Translations under genes and position numbers: made by a program
NCBI RefSeq assembly: GCF_009696465.1
Contig: NZ_VULX01000001.1
Coordinates: forward strand, 124,001 to 188,000
Direction: 5' to 3'
DNA from: Inconstantimicrobium porci
GTDB lineage: Bacteria > Bacillota > Clostridia > Clostridiales > Clostridiaceae
Length of the DNA: 64,000 nucleotides
The notes under the pieces: model-generated
Database searches by the model: none
Told to the model about the DNA's origin: nothing
Seen by the model: only the letters and a program-made list of their open reading frames with translations
Shown: positions 54,378-62,785 of the stretch, piece by piece
How positions within the stretch are numbered: position 1 is the first letter of the stretch
Layout: each line of letters opens with the position of its first letter

Positions 54378-55496
54378 ATGAGATATTTTATGCAGTATTT
54401 AAAAACTGAAAATGTGAATCTTGTAAAGGATATGGGGATGATACCATATAAATTACATGAATTATATGGTTATGAATCAACTGTTGTTACATTCAAAAAT
54501 GGTGAGTATGACTACCTTAATACTGAAGTTAAAGGATTAAAGATGGAGTTCGTAAAGAAGATATTTCATAGCTATACATTAGATGGAGCGTTGTACCTTT
54601 TAATAAACAGTAAGAGGATCGATATGCTGCAGATATTTCATGTTACATTAAGTAGTTTTGTTTATGTATTTACGTATAAAAAAACAAATCCTAATGGGAA
54701 GATATACTTAAAGCTAGATTCCAGCTTTAAGTTGCCAGAGAGACTTGACAGGCTGTCAAAGATAGGACACAAATTTCTTAAATCAATGCTTGATAAAGTG
54801 AATCTTATTACTATTGAAGAGGAAAGATTATATGATCCTATATTAAAGAGAATTCCATATATTAAGGATAAGTTTAAGATAATACCTAATGGTGTGGATT
54901 TTAAGGCAATATGTAAAATGGGACTGCATTATGATTATGATGCAAAAGAAAATATTATACTGCATGCTGCAAGAATTGGTGCTGAAGAAAAGAATACTCC
55001 TATGCTTTTAGAAGCTTTTAAGAATATAAAAGATATTGAAAAGAGTGATTGGAAGCTTGTACTTGCTGGACCAATTGAAGAAGAGTTTAAAGATTATATA
55101 GATAAATATTTTGCAGAAAATCCTTTAATGAAAAATAAAGTTGAGATGTTAGGAAATATTAAGAGCAGAAAAGAACTATACAGTCTTTACTGTAGAGCTA
55201 AGATTTTTGCCTTGACAAGCGATTTCGAAAGTTTTGCTATTGCCTTAATCGAAGCTGCTGCATTTGGTGACATTATTATTAGCACAGATGTGGGCATTGC
55301 AAGTGAGCTTGTTGATGAAAACAATGGAGCACTTGTTAACTGTGGTGACACAGAAGCATTAACAAGAACTTTTGAGAATTACATGAACAAAGATTTGAAG
55401 GAAATGTCAGAAAAGACACACAATAAGTGCAGACAAAAGTTTGATTGGGATAGTATAATAAAGCATCTTAATGAATACATGGTAGATTTAAAATAA
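54378..55496 (+). CDS. GT4 family glycosyltransferase
   Basis: 372 residues, GT-B fold; KIIPNGVDF-type linker and donor domain with HAARIGAEEKNTPMLLEAF, LTSDFESFAIALIEAAAFGD (the E-x7-E motif) are visible. The N-terminal domain contains FYMQYLKTENVNLVKDMGMIPYKL in two parts and is divergent. TGA-free 11-bp gap to the flippase gene, AGGAG site. Last gene of the polysaccharide cluster, since fchA follows. Confidence 0.86.
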   Translation: MRYFMQYLKTENVNLVKDMGMIPYKLHELYGYESTVVTFKNGEYDYLNTEVKGLKMEFVKKIFHSYTLDGALYLLINSKRIDMLQIFHVTLSSFVYVFTYKKTNPNGKIYLKLDSSFKLPERLDRLSKIGHKFLKSMLDKVNLITIEEERLYDPILKRIPYIKDKFKIIPNGVDFKAICKMGLHYDYDAKENIILHAARIGAEEKNTPMLLEAFKNIKDIEKSDWKLVLAGPIEEEFKDYIDKYFAENPLMKNKVEMLGNIKSRKELYSLYCRAKIFALTSDFESFAIALIEAAAFGDIIISTDVGIASELVDENNGALVNCGDTEALTRTFENYMNKDLKEMSEKTHNKCRQKFDWDSIIKHLNEYMVDLK

Positions 55497-55507
55497 GAGG
55501 TGGACTC

Positions 55508-56143
55508 ATGCTGAAAAAATTATCTGTAGAAGAATTTATTAACAAATTGTCATCTGAAGAACCTGCCCCAGGAGGTGGCGGGGTAGCAGCTCTATCAGCA
55601 GCATTAGCATCATCATTAAATTCAATGGTATATAGTCTTACTGTTAATAAGAAAGCATTTAATAATCTAAGTGATAATGACAAAAAAATAGTTCTAACAA
55701 GTTATGAAAAATCAAAAGAGTTATCAGGACTATTTCTTGAATATATTGAAAGAGACAAAGAAGCCTATTTAGGCGTAATAAATGCTTATAAGATGAAAAA
55801 AGATACTGATGATGAAGTCAGAATAAGAAAACAAACAATAGATCGGGCACTGGAACAGGCTATGTTAATACCTTTTGAACTTGCGAAAACTGCATGCGAA
55901 TTTTATGAAGAAATTGAAACTGCCTTAAAGTTTGGCAATAAGAATCTTATAGCTGATGTAGCAGTAGCTGCAGTTATGATGAATGCTGCTGTTGAATCAT
56001 CGATAGTAAACGTCAAGGTTAACTTGCGTTCTTTAAACAAAAATGGAGAATTTAAGTTTATTGAAGAAAAAACACATAAATATTACGAAAAGTCTTTAAT
56101 AATGAAAAATGAAATTTTAAATTCAATAGATTTTCTGAAATAG
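55508..56143 (+). CDS. fchA: Methenyl-THF cyclohydrolase / cyclodeaminase family (FchA-like)
   Basis: 211 residues, all-helical FTCD_C fold. N-terminal KLSVEEFINKLSSEEPAPGGGGVAALSAALASSL is split by its own glycine-rich loop; PAPGGGG is the hallmark. Stand-alone proteins of this size in acetogenic and amino-acid-fermenting clostridia are FchA, hydrolysing methenyl-THF; formiminotransferase-cyclodeaminase is the alternative. It lies 11 bp after the last glycosyltransferase and is probably on its transcript by chance. GAGGTGG precedes ATG. Confidence 0.85.
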   Translation: MLKKLSVEEFINKLSSEEPAPGGGGVAALSAALASSLNSMVYSLTVNKKAFNNLSDNDKKIVLTSYEKSKELSGLFLEYIERDKEAYLGVINAYKMKKDTDDEVRIRKQTIDRALEQAMLIPFELAKTACEFYEEIETALKFGNKNLIADVAVAAVMMNAAVESSIVNVKVNLRSLNKNGEFKFIEEKTHKYYEKSLIMKNEILNSIDFLK

Positions 56144-56193
56144 AATTAAGCTGTTGCATTAATATTATATATTGTGCAACAGCTTAATTTTTA
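56144..56193. terminator. Terminator after the polysaccharide/fchA operon
   Basis: AATTAAGCTGTTGCA (56144-56158) pairs perfectly with TGCAACAGCTTAATT (56175-56189), followed by a T-run. Confidence 0.88.
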
Positions 56194-56304
56194 TAGTATT
56201 AGGAATTACATTCAAAAAGAGAAAATCACAATGATGTAAGATATTAAGCATAGAAGATTTATAGTCAAATCAAAATAATGGTATAATATAATTCCATCAC
56301 TACT

Positions 56305-57057
56305 TTATCTAGATGGAAGTTCAGTTAAAGATTTAAATTCATATCCCTGAGATTTTAATTCTTTTAAGACTTCATCAAGTATTTCTGTATTTGTCTTTGA
56401 TACTGCATGTAGTAGCATTATCTCTCCATTATGAGCCTTTCCGATTATTTTTTTCTTTGCATATTCGTGTGTAGGTTGTTCGTTTGTTATCCAATCTTTA
56501 TAGGCAAAACTCCAGAAAATTGTTTTATAACCTTTGTTTTTTGTATTGCTTAATGATTGTTCTGAATATTTTCCCATTGGGGGTCTGAAGAATTTTGGCA
56601 TATCTTTGCCTGTAAGATTTTTATATTCCGTATTTACATCATCAAACTCTGCATTGAACTTATTTATATCAGTTATTTTAGCCATAGAGGGATGATGCGT
56701 TGAGTGATTGCAAACAAGATGTCCTTCAGCATCCATTCTTTTAATAATATCTGGATTTGAAACAATATATGGTTTTACCACAAAAAAAGCTGCAGGAACA
56801 TTATTGTCTTTAAGAATGTCCAGAATTTTGCCTGTATATCCATTTTCATAACCTTCGTCAAAAGTAAGATAAATTATTTTCTTTTCAGGATCACCAATAT
56901 AATATGTATCATATTTGTCAATGAAGGAAGCTGATTCTTTTGGTGGTGAAACTGTATTACCATTCTGAACAAAGTACCAGTTTAATTCTTTCGTGTTAAG
57001 ATTCGAAAAAGTCAAAATTGATGCTAAACATATCGAAATAAGACTGCTTATTTTCAT
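56305..57057 (-). CDS. pdaA: PdaA-like peptidoglycan N-acetylmuramic acid deacetylase
   Basis: 250 residues from ATG 57057 (GAGGTG 8 nt upstream; a GTG three codons earlier is on the site). Signal peptide about 1-20. NodB domain: motif 1 LTFDEGYENGYTGKILDIL (TFDEGYEN in place of TFDDG is the PdaA type), motif 2 HSTHHP, motif 3 RPPMGKYSE, then WSFAYKDW and LLHAVSKTN. PdaA deacetylates MurNAc to make muramic-delta-lactam in the spore cortex. Monocistronic, expected to be forespore expressed. Confidence 0.9.
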   Translation of the reverse strand: MKISSLISICLASILTFSNLNTKELNWYFVQNGNTVSPPKESASFIDKYDTYYIGDPEKKIIYLTFDEGYENGYTGKILDILKDNNVPAAFFVVKPYIVSNPDIIKRMDAEGHLVCNHSTHHPSMAKITDINKFNAEFDDVNTEYKNLTGKDMPKFFRPPMGKYSEQSLSNTKNKGYKTIFWSFAYKDWITNEQPTHEYAKKKIIGKAHNGEIMLLHAVSKTNTEILDEVLKELKSQGYEFKSLTELPSR

Positions 57058-57190
57058 AAAAATCACCTCATAATTATTTGTTGCATAATTTGATAAAAAT
57101 ATGATATGAAATAGATGGAATGTTGAAATATGAAAGCTTTTGAAGTATAATTTATTGAGAATAAGAATCGGAGAAAGGAATGTACATAAA

Positions 57191-58288
57191 ATGAATGTAG
57201 GAATAGTAGGTTTGCCTAACGTAGGTAAGAGTACTTTATTTAATGCAATAACAAAAGCAGGAGCAGAATCAGCTAATTATCCATTCTGTACTATTGAGCC
57301 AAATGTTGGTGTTGTAAGCGTGCCTGATGAAAGACTTGATGTGCTGGAAAAAATGTATAATACTAAAAAGAAAGTTTATACAGCAATAGAATTTTATGAC
57401 ATAGCAGGATTAGTTAAAGGAGCAAGCAAAGGAGAAGGTTTAGGAAACAAATTCCTTGCAAATATTAGAGAAGTTACATCAATTGTTCACGTAGTAAGAT
57501 GCTTCAATGATCCTAATGTTGTTCATGTTGATGGTTCAGTAGATCCGATAAGAGATATTGAAACAATTAATCTTGAACTTATATTCTCTGATCTTGAAGT
57601 ATTAGACAGAAGAATGGATAAAACAATAAGACAGGTAAGATCAGGAGATAAAAGAGCCAAATTTGAATATGAAGTAATGGAGAAAATTAAAGCTCATCTT
57701 GAAAATAACAAGCCAATAAGAACAATGGAGCTTGCTGATGAAGAGGCTGAGTTTGTTAAATCATTATTCATGATAACAGCAAAGCCAGTGCTTTATGTAT
57801 GTAATGTGTCAGAAGATGACATTACATCTGGAAATCTTGAAAATGAGTATGTTAAAAAAGTTCAGGAATATGCTGCTGCTGAAAATTCAGGAACAGTCGT
57901 AATGTGTGCAAAACTTGAAGAAGACCTTTCAACTTTAGAAGATGAAGAAAAGCAGGAAATGCTTGCTGAATATGGTCTTAAAGAATCAGGACTTGACAAA
58001 CTTATCAAAGCAAGCTATAAACTTTTAGGATTAATTAGTTTCCTTACTGCTGGTGTTCAGGAAGTTAGAGCATGGACAATTAGAAAAGGAACAAAAGCTC
58101 CACAAGCTGCAGGTAAGATACATAGTGATATAGAAAGAGGATTTATCAGAGCTGAAGTTGTAGGCTATGATGATTTAGTATCATGTGGTTCAGAAGCTGC
58201 TGCTAAAGAAAAAGGGCTATTTAGACTTGAAGGAAAAGATTATATAATGAAAGATGGAGATGTTGTTGAATTTAGATTCAACGTATAA
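57191..58288 (+). CDS. ychF: Ribosome-binding ATPase YchF
   Basis: 365 residues from ATG 57191, the standard YchF length; a longer frame from 57140 lacks a site. G1 GLPNVGKSTLFNAI, G3 DIAGLVKGASKGEGLGN; the G4 position reads NVSE instead of NKxD, the change that makes this GTPase-family member prefer ATP. Alpha-helical coiled coil about 130-200, C-terminal TGS domain about 280-365 (FLTAGVQEVRAWTI). Binds ribosomes and is conserved in all bacteria. Followed by a terminator. Confidence 0.97.
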   Translation: MNVGIVGLPNVGKSTLFNAITKAGAESANYPFCTIEPNVGVVSVPDERLDVLEKMYNTKKKVYTAIEFYDIAGLVKGASKGEGLGNKFLANIREVTSIVHVVRCFNDPNVVHVDGSVDPIRDIETINLELIFSDLEVLDRRMDKTIRQVRSGDKRAKFEYEVMEKIKAHLENNKPIRTMELADEEAEFVKSLFMITAKPVLYVCNVSEDDITSGNLENEYVKKVQEYAAAENSGTVVMCAKLEEDLSTLEDEEKQEMLAEYGLKESGLDKLIKASYKLLGLISFLTAGVQEVRAWTIRKGTKAPQAAGKIHSDIERGFIRAEVVGYDDLVSCGSEAAAKEKGLFRLEGKDYIMKDGDVVEFRFNV

Positions 58289-58306
58289 AATCTAATCTTA
58301 GAATGT

Positions 58307-58348
58307 TAACTGATGCAAAATAATTTTTATTTTGCATCAGTTTTTTTA
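58307..58348 (+). terminator. Terminator after ychF
   Basis: ACTGATGCAAAATAA (58309 on) pairs with TTATTTTGCATCAGT, followed by T7. Confidence 0.9.
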
Positions 58349-58431
58349 TACGCTTTTTCTTGGTGCAATTACTTTTGATGTAACAATCACAGAAAAAATT
58401 TTATAAAAAGCATTATATTATCAATTTATTA

Positions 58432-58460
58432 TTGAAGGGAATTGGTATTTGTTATAGAAT
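58432..58460 (+). promoter_or_regulatory. Promoter of the mraZ/dcw cluster
   Basis: TTGAAG at 58432-58437, exactly 17 nt, TAGAAT at 58455-58460. The MraZ repeats begin 10 nt further on, so bound MraZ would sit at the start of transcription. Confidence 0.6.
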
Positions 58461-58470
58461 AAAAATAATA

Positions 58471-58518
58471 GTGGAGAAGAGTGGAGCAAAGTGGATTGAA
58501 GTTGGAATAAATGTGGAG
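58471..58518 (+). promoter_or_regulatory. MraZ operator: five in-phase GTGG repeats
   Basis: GTGGAGAAGA at 58471, GTGGAGCAAA at 58481, GTGGATTGAA at 58491, GTTGGAATAA at 58501 and GTGGAGAG at 58513. The first four start exactly 10 bp apart, the last 12 bp later; one face of the helix carries most of the GTGG cores. Known MraZ operators are tandem GTGGG/TGGGN repeats spaced 10 bp. Confidence 0.85.
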
Positions 58519-58531
58519 AGAAGGGGATTAA

Positions 58532-58960
58532 ATGTTTATAGGTCAATATAACCATTCTGTAGATGCTAAAAACAGAATAAGCATACCTTCTAAATTCAGA
58601 GAAGAACTTGACGGAAAGTTTATTATGACAAAAGGTCTTGATGGATGTCTCTATGTTTATACAATGAATGAGTGGAAGAAACTAGAACAGAAACTAAGTT
58701 CTCTTCCTTTAACGAATAAAGATGCACGAGCTTTTGTAAGATTCTTTTTCTCAGGTGCATCTGAAATAGAGATTGATAAGCAGGGAAGAGCTCTTATACC
58801 ACAAAATTTAAAGGAATATGCAGATGTAAAAAAGGAAATAGTAAGTATTGGAGTTTCAAGCAGAATTGAAATCTGGAGTAAAGAAAAGTGGAATGAATAT
58901 AATGAGTCCAATATTGACTATGATTCAATAGCTGAAGAAATGAGCAATTTAGGAATTTAA
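58532..58960 (+). CDS. mraZ: Transcriptional regulator MraZ
   Basis: 142 residues with two AbrB-like swapped-hairpin repeats: [24 protein letters not shown] in two parts (1-24) and about 75-115 ([19 protein letters not shown]). Ring-forming repressor of the division/cell-wall cluster in E. coli and mycoplasmas. Its operator repeats lie directly upstream, so autoregulation is expected. GAGAAGGGG site. Confidence 0.97.
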   Translation: MFIGQYNHSVDAKNRISIPSKFREELDGKFIMTKGLDGCLYVYTMNEWKKLEQKLSSLPLTNKDARAFVRFFFSGASEIEIDKQGRALIPQNLKEYADVKKEIVSIGVSSRIEIWSKEKWNEYNESNIDYDSIAEEMSNLGI

Positions 58961-58975
58961 CAAAGGAGAATGACT

Positions 58976-59908
58976 ATGGAATTTAAACACGTTTCAGTAT
59001 TGCTGGACGAATGTATAAATGGTCTGGATATAAAACCAGATGGCATATATGTTGATTGTACTTTAGGCGGAGCAGGACATTCATCTGAAATTATTAAGCG
59101 ATTATCAAACAAAGGACTGTTAATTGGAATAGACCAAGATGAAGATGCTTTAAAAGCCGCCAGCGAAAGACTTAAGAATTATGATAATAAAATACTGGTA
59201 CATAACAATTTTCATAATATTAAATCTATACTTGATGATCTTAAAATAGATAAGGTTGATGGAATACTTGCAGATTTAGGAGTCTCTTCTTATCAGCTTG
59301 ATAATCCTGAAAGAGGCTTCAGCTATATGCATGATGCACCGTTAGATATGAGAATGGACAGAGAATCTCCTTTTTCAGCTTACGATGTAGTAAATGATTA
59401 TAGTGAAGAAGAACTTAATAGAGTAATTAAAGAATATGGGGAAGAAAAATGGGCAAAACGTATCGCTAACTTCATTGTAAAAGCACGAGAAGATAAAAAA
59501 ATTAAAACTACATTCGAATTGGTCGATATAATTAAGAGAGCCATTCCTGCAAAGGCGAGAAGAGAAGGACCACATCCTGCAAAAAGAACTTTTCAAGCTA
59601 TCAGAATTGAAGTTAATGGAGAGTTAAGAATAATTGAACAGACAATACTTGATGGCGTTGACAAATTAAATATAGGCGGAAGAATGGATATTATAACATT
59701 TCATTCATTAGAAGACAGGATTGTTAAAAATACATATAAGAAACTTGAGCATCCATGTACATGCCCAAAGGAATTTCCAGTGTGTATATGTCATAAAGTG
59801 CCTAAAGTTAAGATACTTACAAGAAAACCTATGGAAGCAACAGAAGAAGAATTGGAATTTAATCCGAGAAGTAGAAGTGCAAAGCTTAGAATAGTTGAAA
59901 AAATATAA
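58976..59908 (+). CDS. rsmH: 16S rRNA C1402 N4-methyltransferase
   Basis: 310 residues from ATG 58976, where AAGGAG is 7 nt away; the ATG two codons earlier is directly adjacent to that site. SAM motif [33 protein letters not shown], and [14 protein letters not shown] are family signatures, as is the C-terminal [13 protein letters not shown]. Second gene of the dcw cluster, standard position. Confidence 0.97.
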   Translation: MEFKHVSVLLDECINGLDIKPDGIYVDCTLGGAGHSSEIIKRLSNKGLLIGIDQDEDALKAASERLKNYDNKILVHNNFHNIKSILDDLKIDKVDGILADLGVSSYQLDNPERGFSYMHDAPLDMRMDRESPFSAYDVVNDYSEEELNRVIKEYGEEKWAKRIANFIVKAREDKKIKTTFELVDIIKRAIPAKARREGPHPAKRTFQAIRIEVNGELRIIEQTILDGVDKLNIGGRMDIITFHSLEDRIVKNTYKKLEHPCTCPKEFPVCICHKVPKVKILTRKPMEATEEELEFNPRSRSAKLRIVEKI

Positions 59909-59938
59909 TATGAATAATATAGTGGGGATGTGAATAAA

Positions 59939-60433
59939 TTGTTACAGAAGGAAATAGAGTATATAAGAGGTAATACTGTTGTAAGTCCGGAAAAAACACA
60001 TATGAACCCGGATGCTGAAAGAGAATATGAGAGACTTAAGAAGGCAAAGAGAGATAGGAAACTAAGAAAAAAACTAAGAAAAAAAGAGATAAAAAAATCA
60101 TATACACAGATTATTATAATGACATTTGTAGTTGGTATGATAGTAATTTACGGCGACAATAGAATATATAAAGCGCAGAGTCAGCTTAATACTTTAAAAA
60201 GATCTATTTCCACTATAGAAAATGAAAATGAAGCACTTAAGGTTGATATATTAAAATCATCTTCTATATCAGATATTAGAAGTGCGGCTGAAAATAAGCT
60301 AAAAATGGTATCTCCAACTCAAAATGATGTTGTTAGTATAGATCTAGAAAAGAATAATTTTAAAATTGTAAGTGAAAATAGCATAAACAAAAATGACGGA
60401 ATATTAGCTAAAATTAAAAGGTTATTCTTCTAG
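59939..60433 (+). CDS. ftsL: FtsL-like division protein
   Basis: About 164 residues. A basic cytoplasmic N-terminus (about 1-60), one TM (about 62-79, IIIMTFVVGMIVIY) and an extracellular coiled coil (about 85-130) with no other domain: the bitopic FtsL/DivIC layout at the ftsL position between rsmH and a PBP gene. The long basic cytoplasmic tail resembles clostridial FtsL. The start is uncertain: TTG 59939 has GGGGA 10 nt upstream, while GTG 59930 is too close to it. Confidence 0.8.
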   Translation: MLQKEIEYIRGNTVVSPEKTHMNPDAEREYERLKKAKRDRKLRKKLRKKEIKKSYTQIIIMTFVVGMIVIYGDNRIYKAQSQLNTLKRSISTIENENEALKVDILKSSSISDIRSAAENKLKMVSPTQNDVVSIDLEKNNFKIVSENSINKNDGILAKIKRLFF

Positions 60434-60475
60434 CATTGTTATGCTATTCACAAGTGTTTTTGTGGAGGTATGAAT

Positions 60476-62692
60476 GTGAAAAATAAGAAGTTTACAGATA
60501 AGGGCATCATGCGAAAGCGTATGAATATTGTAATGATATTTATTGCGGTGCTTTTCTTTTTACTAATAGGAAGACTTGCATATATAATGATTATTAAAGC
60601 ACCAGAATATTCTGCAAAAGCTGTTGAACAATGGACAAGTGAAATCTCTATAGCAGCTAAAAGAGGTAAGATTCTTGATACTAATGGTGTTGAACTTGCT
60701 GTAAGTGCAAATGTGTATAGAATAGATTTCGATTTAAATGCTATTAGAAATTATCTAGATGAAAAATATAAGGATAAACATAAATTTGAAGCAATATCAA
60801 AACAGATTGCAGATGCTTCAGGTATAGATGAAGAAACAGTTTTAAAAAAACTAAGATATAAACTTCCGAGTGGACGAGAAGCAGGAAGTTCAACTCTTGT
60901 CAGAAGAATTGAAAAAGAACAGGCTGATAAGGTAAAGGACTTAAACATTAAAGGCGTAATAGTATCAGCTGATACAAAAAGATATTATCCAAATAATAAT
61001 TTCCTGGCACATGTTATTGGTACAACAAATGTAGATGGAAAAGGTCTTGGAGGTATAGAACTTCAATACAACAAGGAACTTTCAGGTGTGCCTGGAGTTA
61101 GAATTGCTGAACTTAATGGTTATAAAAACTCAGAACTTCCTTATACAGTTTCAAGTTTTACAGATCCCGTTGATGGAAGTAACGTGACACTAACTATTGA
61201 TGAAAAGATGCAGGAATTTGCTGAGCAGGCAGCTCAGATAGCACTTGATAATAATAAAGCAAAGTCTGCAAGTGTAATGATTATGAGTGTGAAGACAGGT
61301 GAAATACTTGCAATGACTAACAAACCAGACTTTAACCCTAATACACCATATGAGGGTGCGGATAAGTTTGACGGTAAGACTGCTAGCGATAAAGTACAAA
61401 AAATGTGGCGAAATCATTTAGTAAGTGATGCTTTTGAATGTGGATCTATATTTAAAGTTATTACTGCTTCAGCAGGTGTTGAACTTGGAGTTGCTAATAA
61501 AGGAGAGACTTACAGTTGTAATGGAGCTGCTAATGTTCTTGGAACTACTATACATTGTTGGAAACATGGTGGGCATGGGACTCAAACTTTCCCTGAAATA
61601 CTTCAGAATTCATGTAATGTAGGTTTCATTCAGTTAGGTAAGGCAATTGGTAAAGAAAAACTTAATAAGTACATTGAAGATTTTGGTTTTGGAAAGAAGT
61701 CAGGAATTGATCTTCCTGGTGAAGCAAAAGGTATAGTTAAGGCGACAGATAAGATTACAGATGTGGATTTAGCTACTATTGCATTTGGTCAGACTGATGC
61801 AGTAAATCCAACTCAATATATGGCAGCATTTTGTGCTGTAGGAAATAACGGTGTCTGGACTCAGCCTCATATAATGAAAGAAATATCACATATTGATGCA
61901 GATGGCAATAAAGTTATAGATAAAACTTTTGAACCAAAGACAAAAAGAGTTGTTAGTGAATCTACTGCTAAGCAGATAAGACAGGCGCTTGAACTTGTTG
62001 TAACAAAAGGATCTGCAAAGCAAGCTCAAGTAGAAGGATATCGTATAGGTGGTAAAACAGGTACTGCTGAAAAAGTTAATCCTGAAACAGGCAGATACTT
62101 TGAAAATAAAAAGTATATATCATCATTTGCTGCTATGGCACCAATTGATGATCCTGAAATAGCTATATTTATTACTATCGATGAGCCAAGTACAGGTGTT
62201 TATTATGCAGGACAGATAGCGACACCAATTGGTCATATATTATTCAGTCAAATATTTAATTATTTAGGAACTAAAATTAAACATGATGATTATGCATCAC
62301 TAAAGAAAACTATAATAATACCGGACGTAAGAGGCATGAAAGTTGAAGAGGGTAAAAAGAAACTTAAAGATTTAAATCTCGATATTAATATTACTGGAGA
62401 TGGTGATTATATTACTAATTTAAGTCCTTTACCTGGTTATGCAGTTTCAGAAGGTACTAAGATTGATGTTGCACTTGGAGGCTCATCTAATTATAATAAA
62501 GATGTAGTTGTCCCTGATGTTACAGGTTATACTAAGCCACAGGCACAGCAAGTATTCAATTCAGTTGGACTTACTGCTGAATTCAAAGGCAATGGTCTTG
62601 TTGGTGAAACTTCAGTACAGGCAGGCGATACTGTAAAGAAGGGCTCAAAGGTAGTTTGTACTTTAGAGATGGATGATGACTTAGGAGATTAA
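60476..62692 (+). CDS. spoVD: PASTA-domain class B penicillin-binding protein (SpoVD-like)
   Basis: 739 residues from GTG 60476 (GGAGG 7 nt upstream; ATG 60470 is 1 nt from the site). TM about 17-37, PBP dimerisation domain, then the transpeptidase with SxxK (Ser324-x-x-Lys327 in CGSIFKV), SxN (QNSCN) and KTG at 527-529. Two PASTA domains close the protein (about 612-672 and 678-735). In Bacillus SpoVD makes cortex and PBP2B makes septum; the single gene here could serve either, and SpoVD is the usual clostridial name. A 6-bp TAGCAT/ATGCTA hairpin follows the ftsL stop. Confidence 0.93.
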   Translation: MKNKKFTDKGIMRKRMNIVMIFIAVLFFLLIGRLAYIMIIKAPEYSAKAVEQWTSEISIAAKRGKILDTNGVELAVSANVYRIDFDLNAIRNYLDEKYKDKHKFEAISKQIADASGIDEETVLKKLRYKLPSGREAGSSTLVRRIEKEQADKVKDLNIKGVIVSADTKRYYPNNNFLAHVIGTTNVDGKGLGGIELQYNKELSGVPGVRIAELNGYKNSELPYTVSSFTDPVDGSNVTLTIDEKMQEFAEQAAQIALDNNKAKSASVMIMSVKTGEILAMTNKPDFNPNTPYEGADKFDGKTASDKVQKMWRNHLVSDAFECGSIFKVITASAGVELGVANKGETYSCNGAANVLGTTIHCWKHGGHGTQTFPEILQNSCNVGFIQLGKAIGKEKLNKYIEDFGFGKKSGIDLPGEAKGIVKATDKITDVDLATIAFGQTDAVNPTQYMAAFCAVGNNGVWTQPHIMKEISHIDADGNKVIDKTFEPKTKRVVSESTAKQIRQALELVVTKGSAKQAQVEGYRIGGKTGTAEKVNPETGRYFENKKYISSFAAMAPIDDPEIAIFITIDEPSTGVYYAGQIATPIGHILFSQIFNYLGTKIKHDDYASLKKTIIIPDVRGMKVEEGKKKLKDLNLDINITGDGDYITNLSPLPGYAVSEGTKIDVALGGSSNYNKDVVVPDVTGYTKPQAQQVFNSVGLTAEFKGNGLVGETSVQAGDTVKKGSKVVCTLEMDDDLGD

Positions 62693-62694
62693 TT

Positions 62695-62731
62695 ATTCTA
62701 GCATGTGAATTTTTCACATGCTAGAATTTTG
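62695..62731 (+). terminator. Hairpin between spoVD and murE
   Basis: ATTCTAGCATGTGAA (62695-62709) pairs perfectly with TTCACATGCTAGAAT (62713-62727), followed by TTTTG. It lies inside the dcw cluster, so it probably attenuates or partly uncouples murE from upstream genes. Confidence 0.7.
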
Positions 62732-62785
62732 ATTATGGTAATTTTTTAAAATTATCTGCATAATATTTAAGGAGTTGATTTTTTT

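Noticed and set aside
54378-56143. fchA as a functional member of the polysaccharide cluster
   Set aside because: Its folate-enzyme fold has no link to glycan synthesis; the short gap most likely reflects chance operon organisation.
58471-58518. Short regular repeats resembling the start of a CRISPR array
   Set aside because: The unit is only 10 bp with no spacers and sits before mraZ; it matches the MraZ operator. No other regularly spaced repeat array was seen in the window.
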